The position numbers were made by a program, and so were the translations under genes. A DNA stretch of 64,000 bases from Prochlorococcus marinus str. MIT 9215 (GTDB taxonomy: Bacteria; Cyanobacteriota; Cyanobacteriia; PCC-6307; Cyanobiaceae). The notes beneath the pieces were generated by a model. The model was given only the letters and a program-made list of their open reading frames with translations. It was not told the origin of the DNA and ran no database searches. Location: positions 1,674,001 through 1,738,000 of the forward strand of contig NC_009840.1 in NCBI RefSeq assembly GCF_000018065.1, read 5' to 3'. Below, piece after piece: positions 28,164 to 37,264 of the stretch. How positions within the stretch are numbered: the stretch's first letter is position 1; every line of letters begins with the position of its first letter.

Positions 28164-29960
28164 ATGAGAAACAAAATTTGCAAAGAACTCAATAATACAG
28201 ATATTGGTAAATTAGTTAATTTATGTGGATGGGTAGATAGAAGACGAGATCATGGTGGCGTAATTTTTATTGATTTAAGAGACCATAGTGGATTTCTACA
28301 AATAACAATTAACCCCGATGATGGTGCAGATCTATTTAAACAGGCAGAAACTCTAAGAAATGAAACAGTAATAATGGTTAGTGGAATTATTAATGAAAGG
28401 CCCAAAGATTCCATAAATACAAATTTAAGTACTGGAGAGTTAGAGCTTAAGGTTAAAGATTTGCAAGTTCTCAACCAAATTAAAAACAACTTACCTTTTC
28501 CAGTTTCTATACATGATTATGAAAATACAAAAGAGGAACTCAGATTAAAATATAGATACCTTGATTTAAGAAGGGGAAAGTTACTAGAAAATTTAAAAAC
28601 TAGACATAAGATTATTAAAGTTTCTAGAGAATTTCTTGATAATTTTGGATTTACAGAAGTAGAGACCCCATTACTTACAAAGTCAACTCCTGAAGGCGCT
28701 CGCGATTTTCTTGTTCCTGCACGTCTTTCAAATGGAGAATTTTTTGCTTTACCTCAATCCCCACAATTATTTAAACAACTTTTAATGGTTGGGGGCTTAG
28801 ATAAGTATTATCAAATAGCAAAATGTTTCCGTGATGAAGACTTAAGGGCAGATAGACAGCCAGAGTTTACTCAATTAGATATTGAGATGAGCTTTGTTAG
28901 TGAAGAAGAAATAATTTCTTTTAATGAAAGTCTCATAAAAAAAATATGGAAAGAAGTATTAAATATTAATTTTAATAATGCTTTTCCAAGAATGTCATGG
29001 CAGGCAGCAATGGATAATTACGGCACTGATAGACCAGATACTAGATATGAAATGTTATTAAAAGATTTAGGAGGAGTATTAGGTGATATTGGATTTAATA
29101 TTTTCACCAAGGCAATTAAGGCTGGAGGTTATATAAAATCCATAACAGTTAAAGGAGGTAATTCAAGTATTAGCAACGTAAGAATTAAACCAGGAGGTGA
29201 CATCTTCCAAGTAGCTCAAGATGCAGGAGCTGGTGGTTTGGCCTTTATAAGGGTCAAAGGAGATGAGCTTGAGACTATTGGGGCAATTAAAAATAATTTA
29301 AGTGAAGAGCATATAGCTGACATTTTAAAAATCACAGAGGCAAAAGATGGAGACTTAATCCTCTTAGGAGCTGGAGATAAACAAATTGTCAATCAGTCAT
29401 TAGATAGGGTTAGACAATATATCGCAAAAGACTTAAATCTTATTGATAAAAGTAAATGGAATTTCTTATGGGTAACTGACTTCCCGATGTTTGAGAGAAA
29501 TGAAGATGAAAATAGATATGAAGCTTTACATCATCCTTTTTGTTCTCCAAAAAATATAAAATCTAAAGATTCCGACAAAATGCAAAAAGAAATCGAAAAC
29601 TCTATAGCCAATGCTTATGACTTAGTTCTTAATGGCATGGAGTTAGGAGGTGGCTCTTTACGTATTCATGAAGCTAACTTGCAAAGAGAGGTTTTAAAAA
29701 CGGTAGGACTTACTGATAAAGAGATTGATGAAAAATTTGGATTTTTAATAGAAGCTTTAGAAATGGGTGCTCCTCCTCATGGTGGAATAGCTTTTGGATT
29801 AGATCGTATTACCATGCTGCTCATAGGTGCAGATTCAATCAGAGAAACAATTGCTTTTCCAAAAAATCAACAAGCAAAATGTCTTCTCACAAATGCGCCT
29901 TCAAATGTCTCAGAATCACAATTAAAAGAATTGGATATTGAAATAACAATTGATGAATAA
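28164..29960 (+). CDS. aspS: Aspartyl-tRNA synthetase
   Basis: 598 residues, the bacterial length. A class II synthetase for tRNA-Asp. The OB-fold anticodon domain comes first ([21 protein letters not shown]). Motif 2 is [18 protein letters not shown] and motif 3 is [22 protein letters not shown]. The bacterial GAD insertion lies between about residues 300 and 400. It may charge tRNA-Asn as well if the strain uses the amidotransferase route, but that depends on genes outside the window. Confidence 0.97.
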   Translation: MRNKICKELNNTDIGKLVNLCGWVDRRRDHGGVIFIDLRDHSGFLQITINPDDGADLFKQAETLRNETVIMVSGIINERPKDSINTNLSTGELELKVKDLQVLNQIKNNLPFPVSIHDYENTKEELRLKYRYLDLRRGKLLENLKTRHKIIKVSREFLDNFGFTEVETPLLTKSTPEGARDFLVPARLSNGEFFALPQSPQLFKQLLMVGGLDKYYQIAKCFRDEDLRADRQPEFTQLDIEMSFVSEEEIISFNESLIKKIWKEVLNINFNNAFPRMSWQAAMDNYGTDRPDTRYEMLLKDLGGVLGDIGFNIFTKAIKAGGYIKSITVKGGNSSISNVRIKPGGDIFQVAQDAGAGGLAFIRVKGDELETIGAIKNNLSEEHIADILKITEAKDGDLILLGAGDKQIVNQSLDRVRQYIAKDLNLIDKSKWNFLWVTDFPMFERNEDENRYEALHHPFCSPKNIKSKDSDKMQKEIENSIANAYDLVLNGMELGGGSLRIHEANLQREVLKTVGLTDKEIDEKFGFLIEALEMGAPPHGGIAFGLDRITMLLIGADSIRETIAFPKNQQAKCLLTNAPSNVSESQLKELDIEITIDE

Positions 29961-30005
29961 GAATATACATGGATGTTCTAAAAGTTTTTTGTTTAAATAA
30001 AATAT

Positions 30006-30036
30006 AAGGAGGATGTGCTTAATTAAAAATATTTAA
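30006..30036 (+). promoter_or_regulatory. Displaced Shine-Dalgarno and short leader frame before pyrG
   Basis: A full AAGGAGG at 30006-30012 lies 23 bases before the pyrG ATG at 30036, too far for normal initiation. An ATG directly after it (30013) opens a seven-codon frame, MCLIKNI, whose TAA overlaps the pyrG ATG as TAATG. This could be a leader peptide coupled to pyrG, although the zero spacing from the ribosome site is poor. Confidence 0.3.
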
Positions 30037-31646
30037 TGTCAAAATTTGTTTTTGTCACAGGAGGAGTCGTTTCTAGCATTGGTAAAGGAATTGTAGCTGC
30101 AAGCTTAGGTAGATTATTAAAGTCTAGAGGATATAGTGTTTCAATATTAAAACTAGATCCATATCTAAACGTTGATCCAGGCACAATGAGCCCTTTTCAA
30201 CATGGAGAAGTATTTGTAACCGAAGATGGGGCTGAAACCGATCTGGATTTAGGTCACTATGAAAGATTTACAGATACTGCAATGACTAGGTTGAATAGTG
30301 TAACAACGGGATCTATTTATCAAGCAGTTATTAATAAAGAAAGAAGAGGTAGTTATAACGGTGGAACTGTGCAAGTAATACCTCACATAACGGGAGAAAT
30401 TAGAGAAAGGATTCATAGAGTAGCCGCTAACAGCAATGCAGATATTATTATTACTGAAATTGGTGGAACAGTTGGTGACATTGAATCTTTACCTTTTTTA
30501 GAAGCAATAAGAGAATTCAAAAATGATGTTAATAGAAATGATGTTGCATACATACACGTAACGTTACTTCCCTTCATCAAAACCTCTGGAGAAATAAAAA
30601 CTAAGCCAACACAACATTCAGTAAAAGAATTAAGATCAATTGGAATTCAGCCTGATTTACTTGTATGCCGAAGTGATAAATCAATAAATGAAGGTCTTAA
30701 AAAGAAGCTTAGTGGGTTTTGTGGAGTAAATATTAAGTCAGTAATAGAAGCTTTAGACGCAGATAGTATTTATTCTGTGCCTCTTGCTTTAAAAAAAGAG
30801 GGTTTATGCAAAGAAACTTTGAAATATCTTGAACTAGAAGACAAAGAATGTGATTTGAAAAATTGGGAAGCACTCATTCATAATCTAAGAAATCCTGGAG
30901 ATCCAATAAAAGTTGCTCTTGTAGGTAAATATATTGAACTTGGAGATGCATATTTATCTGTAGTTGAAGCTTTAAGACATGCATGCATTGAAAAAAAGGC
31001 TTCATTAGATTTACATTGGGTAAGCGCTGAAATGATAGAAAAAGGTTCAGCAGAAACTTACTTAAAAGAAGTTGATGCAATTGTCGTACCTGGAGGATTT
31101 GGGAATAGGGGAGTTAATGGCAAAATTTCAGCTATAAAATTCGCAAGAGAAAAGAAAATTCCATTTTTAGGCTTGTGCCTTGGTATGCAATGTGCAGTTA
31201 TAGAATGGGCTAGGAATGTAGCTAATCTTCCAGATGCATCTAGTTCAGAACTAAACCCAGATACTCCCAATCCAGTGATACATTTATTACCAGAACAGGA
31301 AGATGTAGTTGATTTAGGTGGGACAATGAGACTTGGAGTTTATCCATGTAGATTGACAAACAATACAACTGGAAAAAAATTATATGATGAAGATGTTATT
31401 TATGAGAGACATCGCCATAGATACGAATTTAATAATTACTACAAACAAAGTTTTTTAAATTCCGGATACAAAATTAGTGGTACATCACCAGATGGCAGAT
31501 TAGTTGAATTAATTGAGTTAGAAAATCATCCTTACTTCTTAGCATGTCAATATCATCCTGAGTTTTTATCAAGACCTGGCAAACCTCATCCTTTATTTCA
31601 AGGTTTAATAAAAGCCTCTCAAGAAAAATTAACTCAATCAAATTAA
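30036..31646 (+). CDS. pyrG: CTP synthase
   Basis: 536 residues. It makes CTP from UTP, ATP and glutamine. The N-terminal synthetase domain opens [17 protein letters not shown]. The C-terminal class I glutamine amidotransferase domain has its nucleophile in [17 protein letters not shown] and the histidine/glutamate pair in CQYHPEF. The start is fixed by the family N-terminus. A strong ribosome-binding sequence lies at an unusual distance upstream, described in a separate entry. Confidence 0.97.
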   Translation: MSKFVFVTGGVVSSIGKGIVAASLGRLLKSRGYSVSILKLDPYLNVDPGTMSPFQHGEVFVTEDGAETDLDLGHYERFTDTAMTRLNSVTTGSIYQAVINKERRGSYNGGTVQVIPHITGEIRERIHRVAANSNADIIITEIGGTVGDIESLPFLEAIREFKNDVNRNDVAYIHVTLLPFIKTSGEIKTKPTQHSVKELRSIGIQPDLLVCRSDKSINEGLKKKLSGFCGVNIKSVIEALDADSIYSVPLALKKEGLCKETLKYLELEDKECDLKNWEALIHNLRNPGDPIKVALVGKYIELGDAYLSVVEALRHACIEKKASLDLHWVSAEMIEKGSAETYLKEVDAIVVPGGFGNRGVNGKISAIKFAREKKIPFLGLCLGMQCAVIEWARNVANLPDASSSELNPDTPNPVIHLLPEQEDVVDLGGTMRLGVYPCRLTNNTTGKKLYDEDVIYERHRHRYEFNNYYKQSFLNSGYKISGTSPDGRLVELIELENHPYFLACQYHPEFLSRPGKPHPLFQGLIKASQEKLTQSN

Positions 31647-31672
31647 TATTCTTTATTTTTTTGAATGAAAAA

Positions 31673-32344
31673 ATGACAAATTATTTACCGATAGTCGAAC
31701 AATTTCATTCATTACAAGGTGAAGGTTATCACGCTGGAAAAAGCGCTTTTTTTGTGCGATTAGCTGGTTGTAAAGTTGGATGTTCGTGGTGCGATACCAA
31801 AAATTCATGGGATGAGAAGAAATACCCCTCTATATCAATTAAAAAAATAATAGATCGCATAAAAATTGCTAGAGATAAAGGAGCATCTTTTTGCGTTATT
31901 ACAGGTGGAGAACCTTTGCAACATAACTTGGATAATTTTTGTAAAGCAATAAAAAAAATGACGATGAGAGAAGAACAAAACTCAATGAAGATTCATATTG
32001 AGACAAGTGGAGTTAATTCAATATCAGGCAGTTATGATTGGATGACTTTATCTCCTAAAAGACACTCACCTCCCAAAAATTATTTTTTAAAAAAATGTAA
32101 TGAAATCAAAATAATTATAAATGATATAAAAGATATTGAATTTGCTATTCAAATAAAAAAAGAAACTTTAAAACAATATCAACTCTCAAAAAGCGAAGAT
32201 GGCTTAAAAAAAGAAGATAAAATTTTTTATTTACAGCCAGCATGGAATAATGCGAATGGTCTTTCTCTAGCTATTGATTTCGTAAAAAATAACCCAGATT
32301 GGAAATTAAGCCTTCAAACTCACAAATACTTAAAAATTAAATGA
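31673..32344 (+). CDS. queE: 7-carboxy-7-deazaguanine synthase QueE
   Basis: 223 residues from the ATG at 31673; a TTG 12 bases upstream is in frame. A radical SAM enzyme that contracts the ring of 6-carboxytetrahydropterin in the queuosine (7-deazaguanine) pathway. The cluster cysteines are C33, C37 and C40 (CX3CX2C), the short form used by QueE. FHSLQGEG and the glycine-rich VITGGEPL are present. The next gene is queC, which acts on its product. Confidence 0.94.
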   Translation: MTNYLPIVEQFHSLQGEGYHAGKSAFFVRLAGCKVGCSWCDTKNSWDEKKYPSISIKKIIDRIKIARDKGASFCVITGGEPLQHNLDNFCKAIKKMTMREEQNSMKIHIETSGVNSISGSYDWMTLSPKRHSPPKNYFLKKCNEIKIIINDIKDIEFAIQIKKETLKQYQLSKSEDGLKKEDKIFYLQPAWNNANGLSLAIDFVKNNPDWKLSLQTHKYLKIK

Positions 32345-32350
32345 AATCAT

Positions 32351-33025
32351 ATGACTCTTAAAAATAAATCGATAGTAGTTTTATTATCTGGAGGTTTAGA
32401 TTCTTCTACAGTTACTGGTATCGCAAAAAAATCAGAAGCTAAAATTTTTGGCCTATCATTTGACTACGGTCAACGTCATAAAAAAGAATTATATTCTGCT
32501 TCAATAATTGCAAAACACTTTAATATCGAAGAATTTAAAATCATTAAGCTTGATTTATCTTTATGGGGTGGCTCTTCATTAACTGATACTCAAAAAAATA
32601 TTCCTTTAGAAGGAGTGCAAACTAATAAAATTCCTAATACATATGTTCCTGGGAGAAATACCATATTTATTTCCGTTGCACTAAGTTACGCCGAAGCAAT
32701 AGATGCTGATTTTATAGGATTAGGAGTTAATGCACTGGATTATTCTGGTTATCCAGATTGCAGACCTGACTACATTAAAAAATTTCAAGAATTAGCAGAT
32801 TTAGCCAATAAAAGAGGAAGAGAAAATAATCCAATAAAACTTTGGACGCCACTATTAGATTTAAATAAAGAGGAAATTATTAAATTAGCTTATAGTAATC
32901 ATGTGCCTTTAGAAAAAACATGGAGTTGTTATTCGGGTTATTCAAAACCATGCGGTAAGTGTGATAGCTGCAGAATTAGAAATGACGCTTATGAAAAATG
33001 GCTTAATAACAATAATAAAAAATGA
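32351..33025 (+). CDS. queC: 7-cyano-7-deazaguanine (preQ0) synthase QueC
   Basis: 224 residues. It turns 7-carboxy-7-deazaguanine into preQ0 using ATP and ammonia. The PP-loop SGGLDSST is at 13-20. The structural zinc is held by a cysteine cluster near the C-terminus (CYSGYSKPCGKCDSC). The gene follows queE after six bases, and its last four bases overlap pabB, so queE-queC-pabB-pabC look like one transcript. Confidence 0.96.
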   Translation: MTLKNKSIVVLLSGGLDSSTVTGIAKKSEAKIFGLSFDYGQRHKKELYSASIIAKHFNIEEFKIIKLDLSLWGGSSLTDTQKNIPLEGVQTNKIPNTYVPGRNTIFISVALSYAEAIDADFIGLGVNALDYSGYPDCRPDYIKKFQELADLANKRGRENNPIKLWTPLLDLNKEEIIKLAYSNHVPLEKTWSCYSGYSKPCGKCDSCRIRNDAYEKWLNNNNKK

Positions 33026-34338
33026 AAATAAAAAAAATAATGCTAGAAAAATGGATAGATCCAGCACTGATTACGCATGATCTAACTAAAAAATTCGGAG
33101 ATAAAGGATTAGCGTGGCTAGACAGTGATGGCAAAGAAAATGGGGAATGGTCAATAATAGGAATTAAACCTAAAAAAATAATCCAATCAAGAGACATCAA
33201 TAACTTAGACAAAAATAATAATCCATTTAATAATTTAAAAAATATTGAACAAGGATTTTGGATCGGATGGTTAAGTTATGAAGCTGGAGTTTACGTAGAA
33301 CCAAAAAACCCATGGAGAAAATCTAATATGGCAACTTTATGGATTGGATCATATGATCCAATCATTAAATGTAATCTCATAAAAAAAGAAATAATTATCG
33401 AAGGCACAAACTCATCTGAACTGATTAATTATAAAAACATAATCAACAATATAAAAAATATTGAAGAAGAAAATATTATTAAAACAAGTTTGAATTTTGA
33501 TTTTTCAAAAATAAATTTGGACGAAATGGCTGAAAAATTTCAGAAAAATATTTTAAAATTGAAAAAATTAATTTCCCTAGGGGACATCTTTCAAGCAAAC
33601 CTAACAACTAAATGTGAAATTGAATCTTCCAAAAACTATAATCCTCTAGATATTTATTTGAAAATAAGAAGAAAATTGAGGGCTCCCTTTGGAGGAATAA
33701 TAATAAATAATGATAATTATAAAGAGGCTGTATTATCTACCTCGCCAGAAAGATTTATAAAAATAGATAATAAAAATTTTGTAGAATCAAGACCTATCAA
33801 AGGAACTAGATCCAGAGATAAAGATTTAAATCAAGACGCACTTAATGCTATCGATTTAATAACGAACGAAAAAGATAGAGCCGAAAATATTATGATTGTT
33901 GACCTAATCAGAAATGATTTAAGTAAAGTTTGCGAAACAGGAAGTATTCTTGTACCAGAAATATTAAAACTTGAAAGTTTCTTAAAAGTTCATCATTTAA
34001 CTTCAGTAATCAGAGGCAAATTAAAAAAAGATAAGAACTGGATTGATTTACTAAAAGCTTGTTGGCCTGGGGGCTCTATAACTGGAGCGCCTAAATTAAG
34101 ATCATGCCAGAGACTTTTTGAATTAGAAGAATATGAACGCGGGCCATACTGTGGCTCATTTTTGAAGCTTGACTGGAATGGAGAGTTTGACAGCAATATA
34201 CTAATAAGATCATTTTTAATTAAAGACAAAAAAATCAATATATATGCTGGTTGCGGAATAGTTATTGACTCTCATCCTGAAGAGGAAACTAATGAACTGA
34301 AATGGAAACTTTTACCATTAATTGATTCACTAAAATGA
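33022..34338 (+). CDS. pabB: Para-aminobenzoate synthase component I
   Basis: 438 residues. Chorismate-binding enzyme that makes 4-amino-4-deoxychorismate for folate. The C-terminal catalytic region shows the family signatures FQANLTTKCEI, ESRPIKGTRSRD, DRAENIMIVDLIRNDLSKVC and the PGGSITGAPK stretch. It resembles anthranilate synthase TrpE too, but the following class IV aminotransferase (pabC) supports PabB. ATGA overlaps couple it to queC before it and pabC after it. Confidence 0.88.
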   Translation: MKIKKIMLEKWIDPALITHDLTKKFGDKGLAWLDSDGKENGEWSIIGIKPKKIIQSRDINNLDKNNNPFNNLKNIEQGFWIGWLSYEAGVYVEPKNPWRKSNMATLWIGSYDPIIKCNLIKKEIIIEGTNSSELINYKNIINNIKNIEEENIIKTSLNFDFSKINLDEMAEKFQKNILKLKKLISLGDIFQANLTTKCEIESSKNYNPLDIYLKIRRKLRAPFGGIIINNDNYKEAVLSTSPERFIKIDNKNFVESRPIKGTRSRDKDLNQDALNAIDLITNEKDRAENIMIVDLIRNDLSKVCETGSILVPEILKLESFLKVHHLTSVIRGKLKKDKNWIDLLKACWPGGSITGAPKLRSCQRLFELEEYERGPYCGSFLKLDWNGEFDSNILIRSFLIKDKKINIYAGCGIVIDSHPEEETNELKWKLLPLIDSLK

Positions 34339-35162
34339 TAGAAAAATTAGGCTGGCACAAGGATCAATGGTTAAATATTGATAGGATATTTATTGCTGCA
34401 AATAATAGAGGATTAAAATTTGCTGATGGTATATTTGAAACCATTTTGATAAAGGATAACAAACCTATCCTTTTTGATGAACACTTTAAAAGGTTAGAAA
34501 AGGGTAGCAAAATTTTAAATATTAATCTCAAAATAAATAAATTAACTTTGAGACAACTTATTGATGATGGTATTAGAAAGTTATCGCTTAGGAATGATCA
34601 ATTTGCTTCAGTAAGAATAAACTATAGTAGAGGAACTAATGAAGGTCGAACACTAAAAATTGGAAGCACTTTAGAGACTAAAGGTTTAGATAATTTATGG
34701 CTTGAGTTCTATAGGATAAAACCAAATTTTAATCCGATAAGCGTATTTACTAGTAAAACAGAAACAATCAATGAATTCAGTCTTATAAGTAAATGCAAAA
34801 CATTTTCATATAATCAGGCAATACAAGTTTTGACAGAGGCTAATAACAAATCATTTGATGATTCTATCCTGTTGAACACGTCAGGTGAACTTTGTTGTGG
34901 AAGTACATTTAATCTACTAATTAAAAGAAATAATCAATGGATAACACCTAGAAAAGAGAGCGGCTGTTTAGAGGGGATTATGGTTTCTAAAGCTTTAAAA
35001 TTGAAAATTGTAAAAGAAGAATTAATTGCTCCTGAATTTCAAAATGATGACATAATAGTTGCGATTAATAGCTTATCTTGCAGACAAATTAATCAAATAA
35101 ATGATTTAAAGCTTAAACCTAAATTCGATCCAATTTACTTTTGGGATTTATTATATAATTGA
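34335..35162 (+). CDS. pabC: Class IV aminotransferase, likely aminodeoxychorismate lyase
   Basis: 275 residues. PLP enzyme of fold type IV. It would split aminodeoxychorismate into pyruvate and 4-aminobenzoate. Family features: FADGIFETILIKDNKPILFDEHFKRL near the N-terminus, and the lysine in SKCKTFSYNQAIQVLTEAN, which matches the PLP-lysine region. Branched-chain or D-amino acid transaminases share the fold; the four-base overlap with pabB decides the call. The 3' end overlaps cobA on the other strand by 28 bases. Confidence 0.82.
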   Translation: MIEKLGWHKDQWLNIDRIFIAANNRGLKFADGIFETILIKDNKPILFDEHFKRLEKGSKILNINLKINKLTLRQLIDDGIRKLSLRNDQFASVRINYSRGTNEGRTLKIGSTLETKGLDNLWLEFYRIKPNFNPISVFTSKTETINEFSLISKCKTFSYNQAIQVLTEANNKSFDDSILLNTSGELCCGSTFNLLIKRNNQWITPRKESGCLEGIMVSKALKLKIVKEELIAPEFQNDDIIVAINSLSCRQINQINDLKLKPKFDPIYFWDLLYN

Positions 35163-35950
35163 ACTTTATTAATATCTGGTAAATAGACATCAGATACTTT
35201 AGTTACATTGTTATTGACCTTAAAATCAACGATTTTTCCAATAATGATAATTGATGGAGCAAAAAATTCTTCATCTTTTATTTTATCTGCGAGATTATCT
35301 AACTTCTCTATCAAACATTTTTGACTTTTCAAAGTAGCTTCCTGGATTACAGCACATTTTGTATTCTTACATAAGCCGCCTAAAATTAATTCCTCTACAA
35401 TAAATTCAATATTTTTTATACCCATAAAGATAACTAAGCTATCTGAAGATTTAGCTAAATTTCTCCAATTGACACTTTTTTTAGCCTTATCAACATGCTC
35501 ATGCCCAGTCACAAAAGTTACAGAACTCGCAGCATCTCTATGGGTAAGTGGAATACCAAAATATGTGGGAGCAGCTATACCAGAAGTAACACCGGGAACG
35601 ATTTCAACTGAAACTTCATTTTTTTCTAAAAACGATACTTCTTCGCCACCCCTAGAAAAAACAAATGGATCTCCCCCTTTAAGCCTTACAACATTTTTAC
35701 CTTCTTTTGCCAATTTCAACATAAGAGCATTAGTTTCGGCCTGAGGTACAGAACACTTCCCAGCTCTTTTGCCTACATGAAAAACTTCTGTATTTTTTCC
35801 TGCCTCTTTTATAATTTCGTCTGGGATTAAAGCATCATGAACTAATGCATCGCAATTTTTTATTAGGCGCAAAGCTTTTAGCGTTAAAAGATCAGGGTCA
35901 CCAGGACCTGCTCCAACTAAATAAACAATGCCAAGCACATTAATCTCCAT
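35135..35950 (-). CDS. cobA: Uroporphyrinogen-III C-methyltransferase
   Basis: 271 residues from the ATG at 35950; a TTG two codons earlier and a GTG four codons later are also in frame. It adds two methyl groups to uroporphyrinogen III from SAM, giving precorrin-2, the branch to cobalamin and siroheme. Landmarks: VYLVGAGPGDPDLLTLKA, the VRLKGGDPFVFSRGGEE segment, and EIVPGVTSGIAAPTYFGIPLTHR. The chain ends after the methylase domain, so it is CobA-like, not the fused CysG. Confidence 0.94.
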   Translation of the reverse strand: MEINVLGIVYLVGAGPGDPDLLTLKALRLIKNCDALVHDALIPDEIIKEAGKNTEVFHVGKRAGKCSVPQAETNALMLKLAKEGKNVVRLKGGDPFVFSRGGEEVSFLEKNEVSVEIVPGVTSGIAAPTYFGIPLTHRDAASSVTFVTGHEHVDKAKKSVNWRNLAKSSDSLVIFMGIKNIEFIVEELILGGLCKNTKCAVIQEATLKSQKCLIEKLDNLADKIKDEEFFAPSIIIIGKIVDFKVNNNVTKVSDVYLPDINKVQLYNKSQK

Positions 35951-35980
35951 TAACAAGTATGGTAGTAGAAGTTAATCGCA

Positions 35981-37264
35981 ATGAAGGAAAATATTGTGAA
36001 AAAAAGTTTATTAAAACCAAATAAAAAATTTACTCTCCTTAGTGCTTTTATCACTCTTCTAAATGATCGTTTAAGTGAAAGTATACTATTGCCCATCTTA
36101 CCCTCTTTTGTTTTACTTTTTGACTCTAAAGCAAGTACATATGGCTTATTATCTTGCACTTACCAATTAGCTCAATTTACAGCTTCTCCTTTTATAGGAC
36201 TTATGAGTGATAGATATGGAAGAAGACCTGTAACTCTTTTTTGTATTACTGGTTCAGTAATAGGAATATCAATATTATCTTTTACAGTCCTTTTTAATTG
36301 GTCTAATTCAATAGCCTCTATCCCATTGTTTTTATTATTTTTAGCGAGACTAATTGACGGTTTAAGTGGTGGAACTGCAGCTACTGCAACAACAATTCTT
36401 GCAGATATTTCAAGCCCTGAAAAAAGAGCAAAAACATTTGGTCTTATTGGTGTAGCTTTTGGTTTAAGTTTTTTCTTAGGTAATATTTTTGTTGTAATTT
36501 TTGCAAAAAATACAAATAATAACTTTATTATTCCAGTTTTGATAGCTTCAATCATTCCAATAATAAATTTTCTCCTTGTATTTCTTTACTTACCAGAAAC
36601 AAAACCTAATAGTGCCTTAAATAAATCAAAAACTATTTTTAAAAACCCTTTAAAAGAGCTATTTACGGTTTTCAAAGAAGAAAAGATTAAAAAATTATCA
36701 TTAGCCTTTTTTATTTACTTTATTGCTTTTACTGGATTGACCAATATCCTAATATTTTTCCTTCAAGAATCTTTAAACTGGACTACCAAAGCATCAAGTG
36801 GAACTCTTGTTGTAGTAGGAATCATTGCAATTATTGTTCAAGGAGGACTTATTGGACCTCTCGTAAAGCAATTTGGTGAAATGAGATTAACACTTATCGG
36901 ATCAGGCTTCATTCTTGTGGCATGTACACTTTTAATTACTGCTCCAAAAGAAAATGCGGCAATTAATATTTATTCAGCTGTTTCATTTTTAGCAGTTGGG
37001 GCAGGATTAATTACGCCTACCTTAAGAGCACTAATATCAAAAAAATTAGACGTTGATAAACAAGGTTCAATACTTAGTAACCTTCAGGGACTACAGAGCC
37101 TCGGAGGGGTTCTAGGAATTGCGATGGCAGGTAGGGTTTATGATAGTTTTGGTCCTAAATCACCTTTTATAGCTGGTTCCGTAATCTTAATTTTCATGAT
37201 ATACCTTATTGCAGAGGGTAAAAGTAATAATTCTTTTAATAATCAAAAATCAAAAGCATTTTAA
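35981..37264 (+). CDS. MFS transporter, drug-antiporter-like
   Basis: 427 residues with about 12 hydrophobic segments. The major facilitator signature between helices 2 and 3 is clear: FIGLMSDRYGRRPV at about 68-81. The second half repeats the pattern more weakly. The closest resemblance is to the TetA/multidrug antiporter group, but the substrate cannot be read from sequence. The start ATG at 35981 is in a short divergent gap with cobA. Its stop overlaps the ppk start by one base (TAATG). Confidence 0.88.
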   Translation: MKENIVKKSLLKPNKKFTLLSAFITLLNDRLSESILLPILPSFVLLFDSKASTYGLLSCTYQLAQFTASPFIGLMSDRYGRRPVTLFCITGSVIGISILSFTVLFNWSNSIASIPLFLLFLARLIDGLSGGTAATATTILADISSPEKRAKTFGLIGVAFGLSFFLGNIFVVIFAKNTNNNFIIPVLIASIIPIINFLLVFLYLPETKPNSALNKSKTIFKNPLKELFTVFKEEKIKKLSLAFFIYFIAFTGLTNILIFFLQESLNWTTKASSGTLVVVGIIAIIVQGGLIGPLVKQFGEMRLTLIGSGFILVACTLLITAPKENAAINIYSAVSFLAVGAGLITPTLRALISKKLDVDKQGSILSNLQGLQSLGGVLGIAMAGRVYDSFGPKSPFIAGSVILIFMIYLIAEGKSNNSFNNQKSKAF

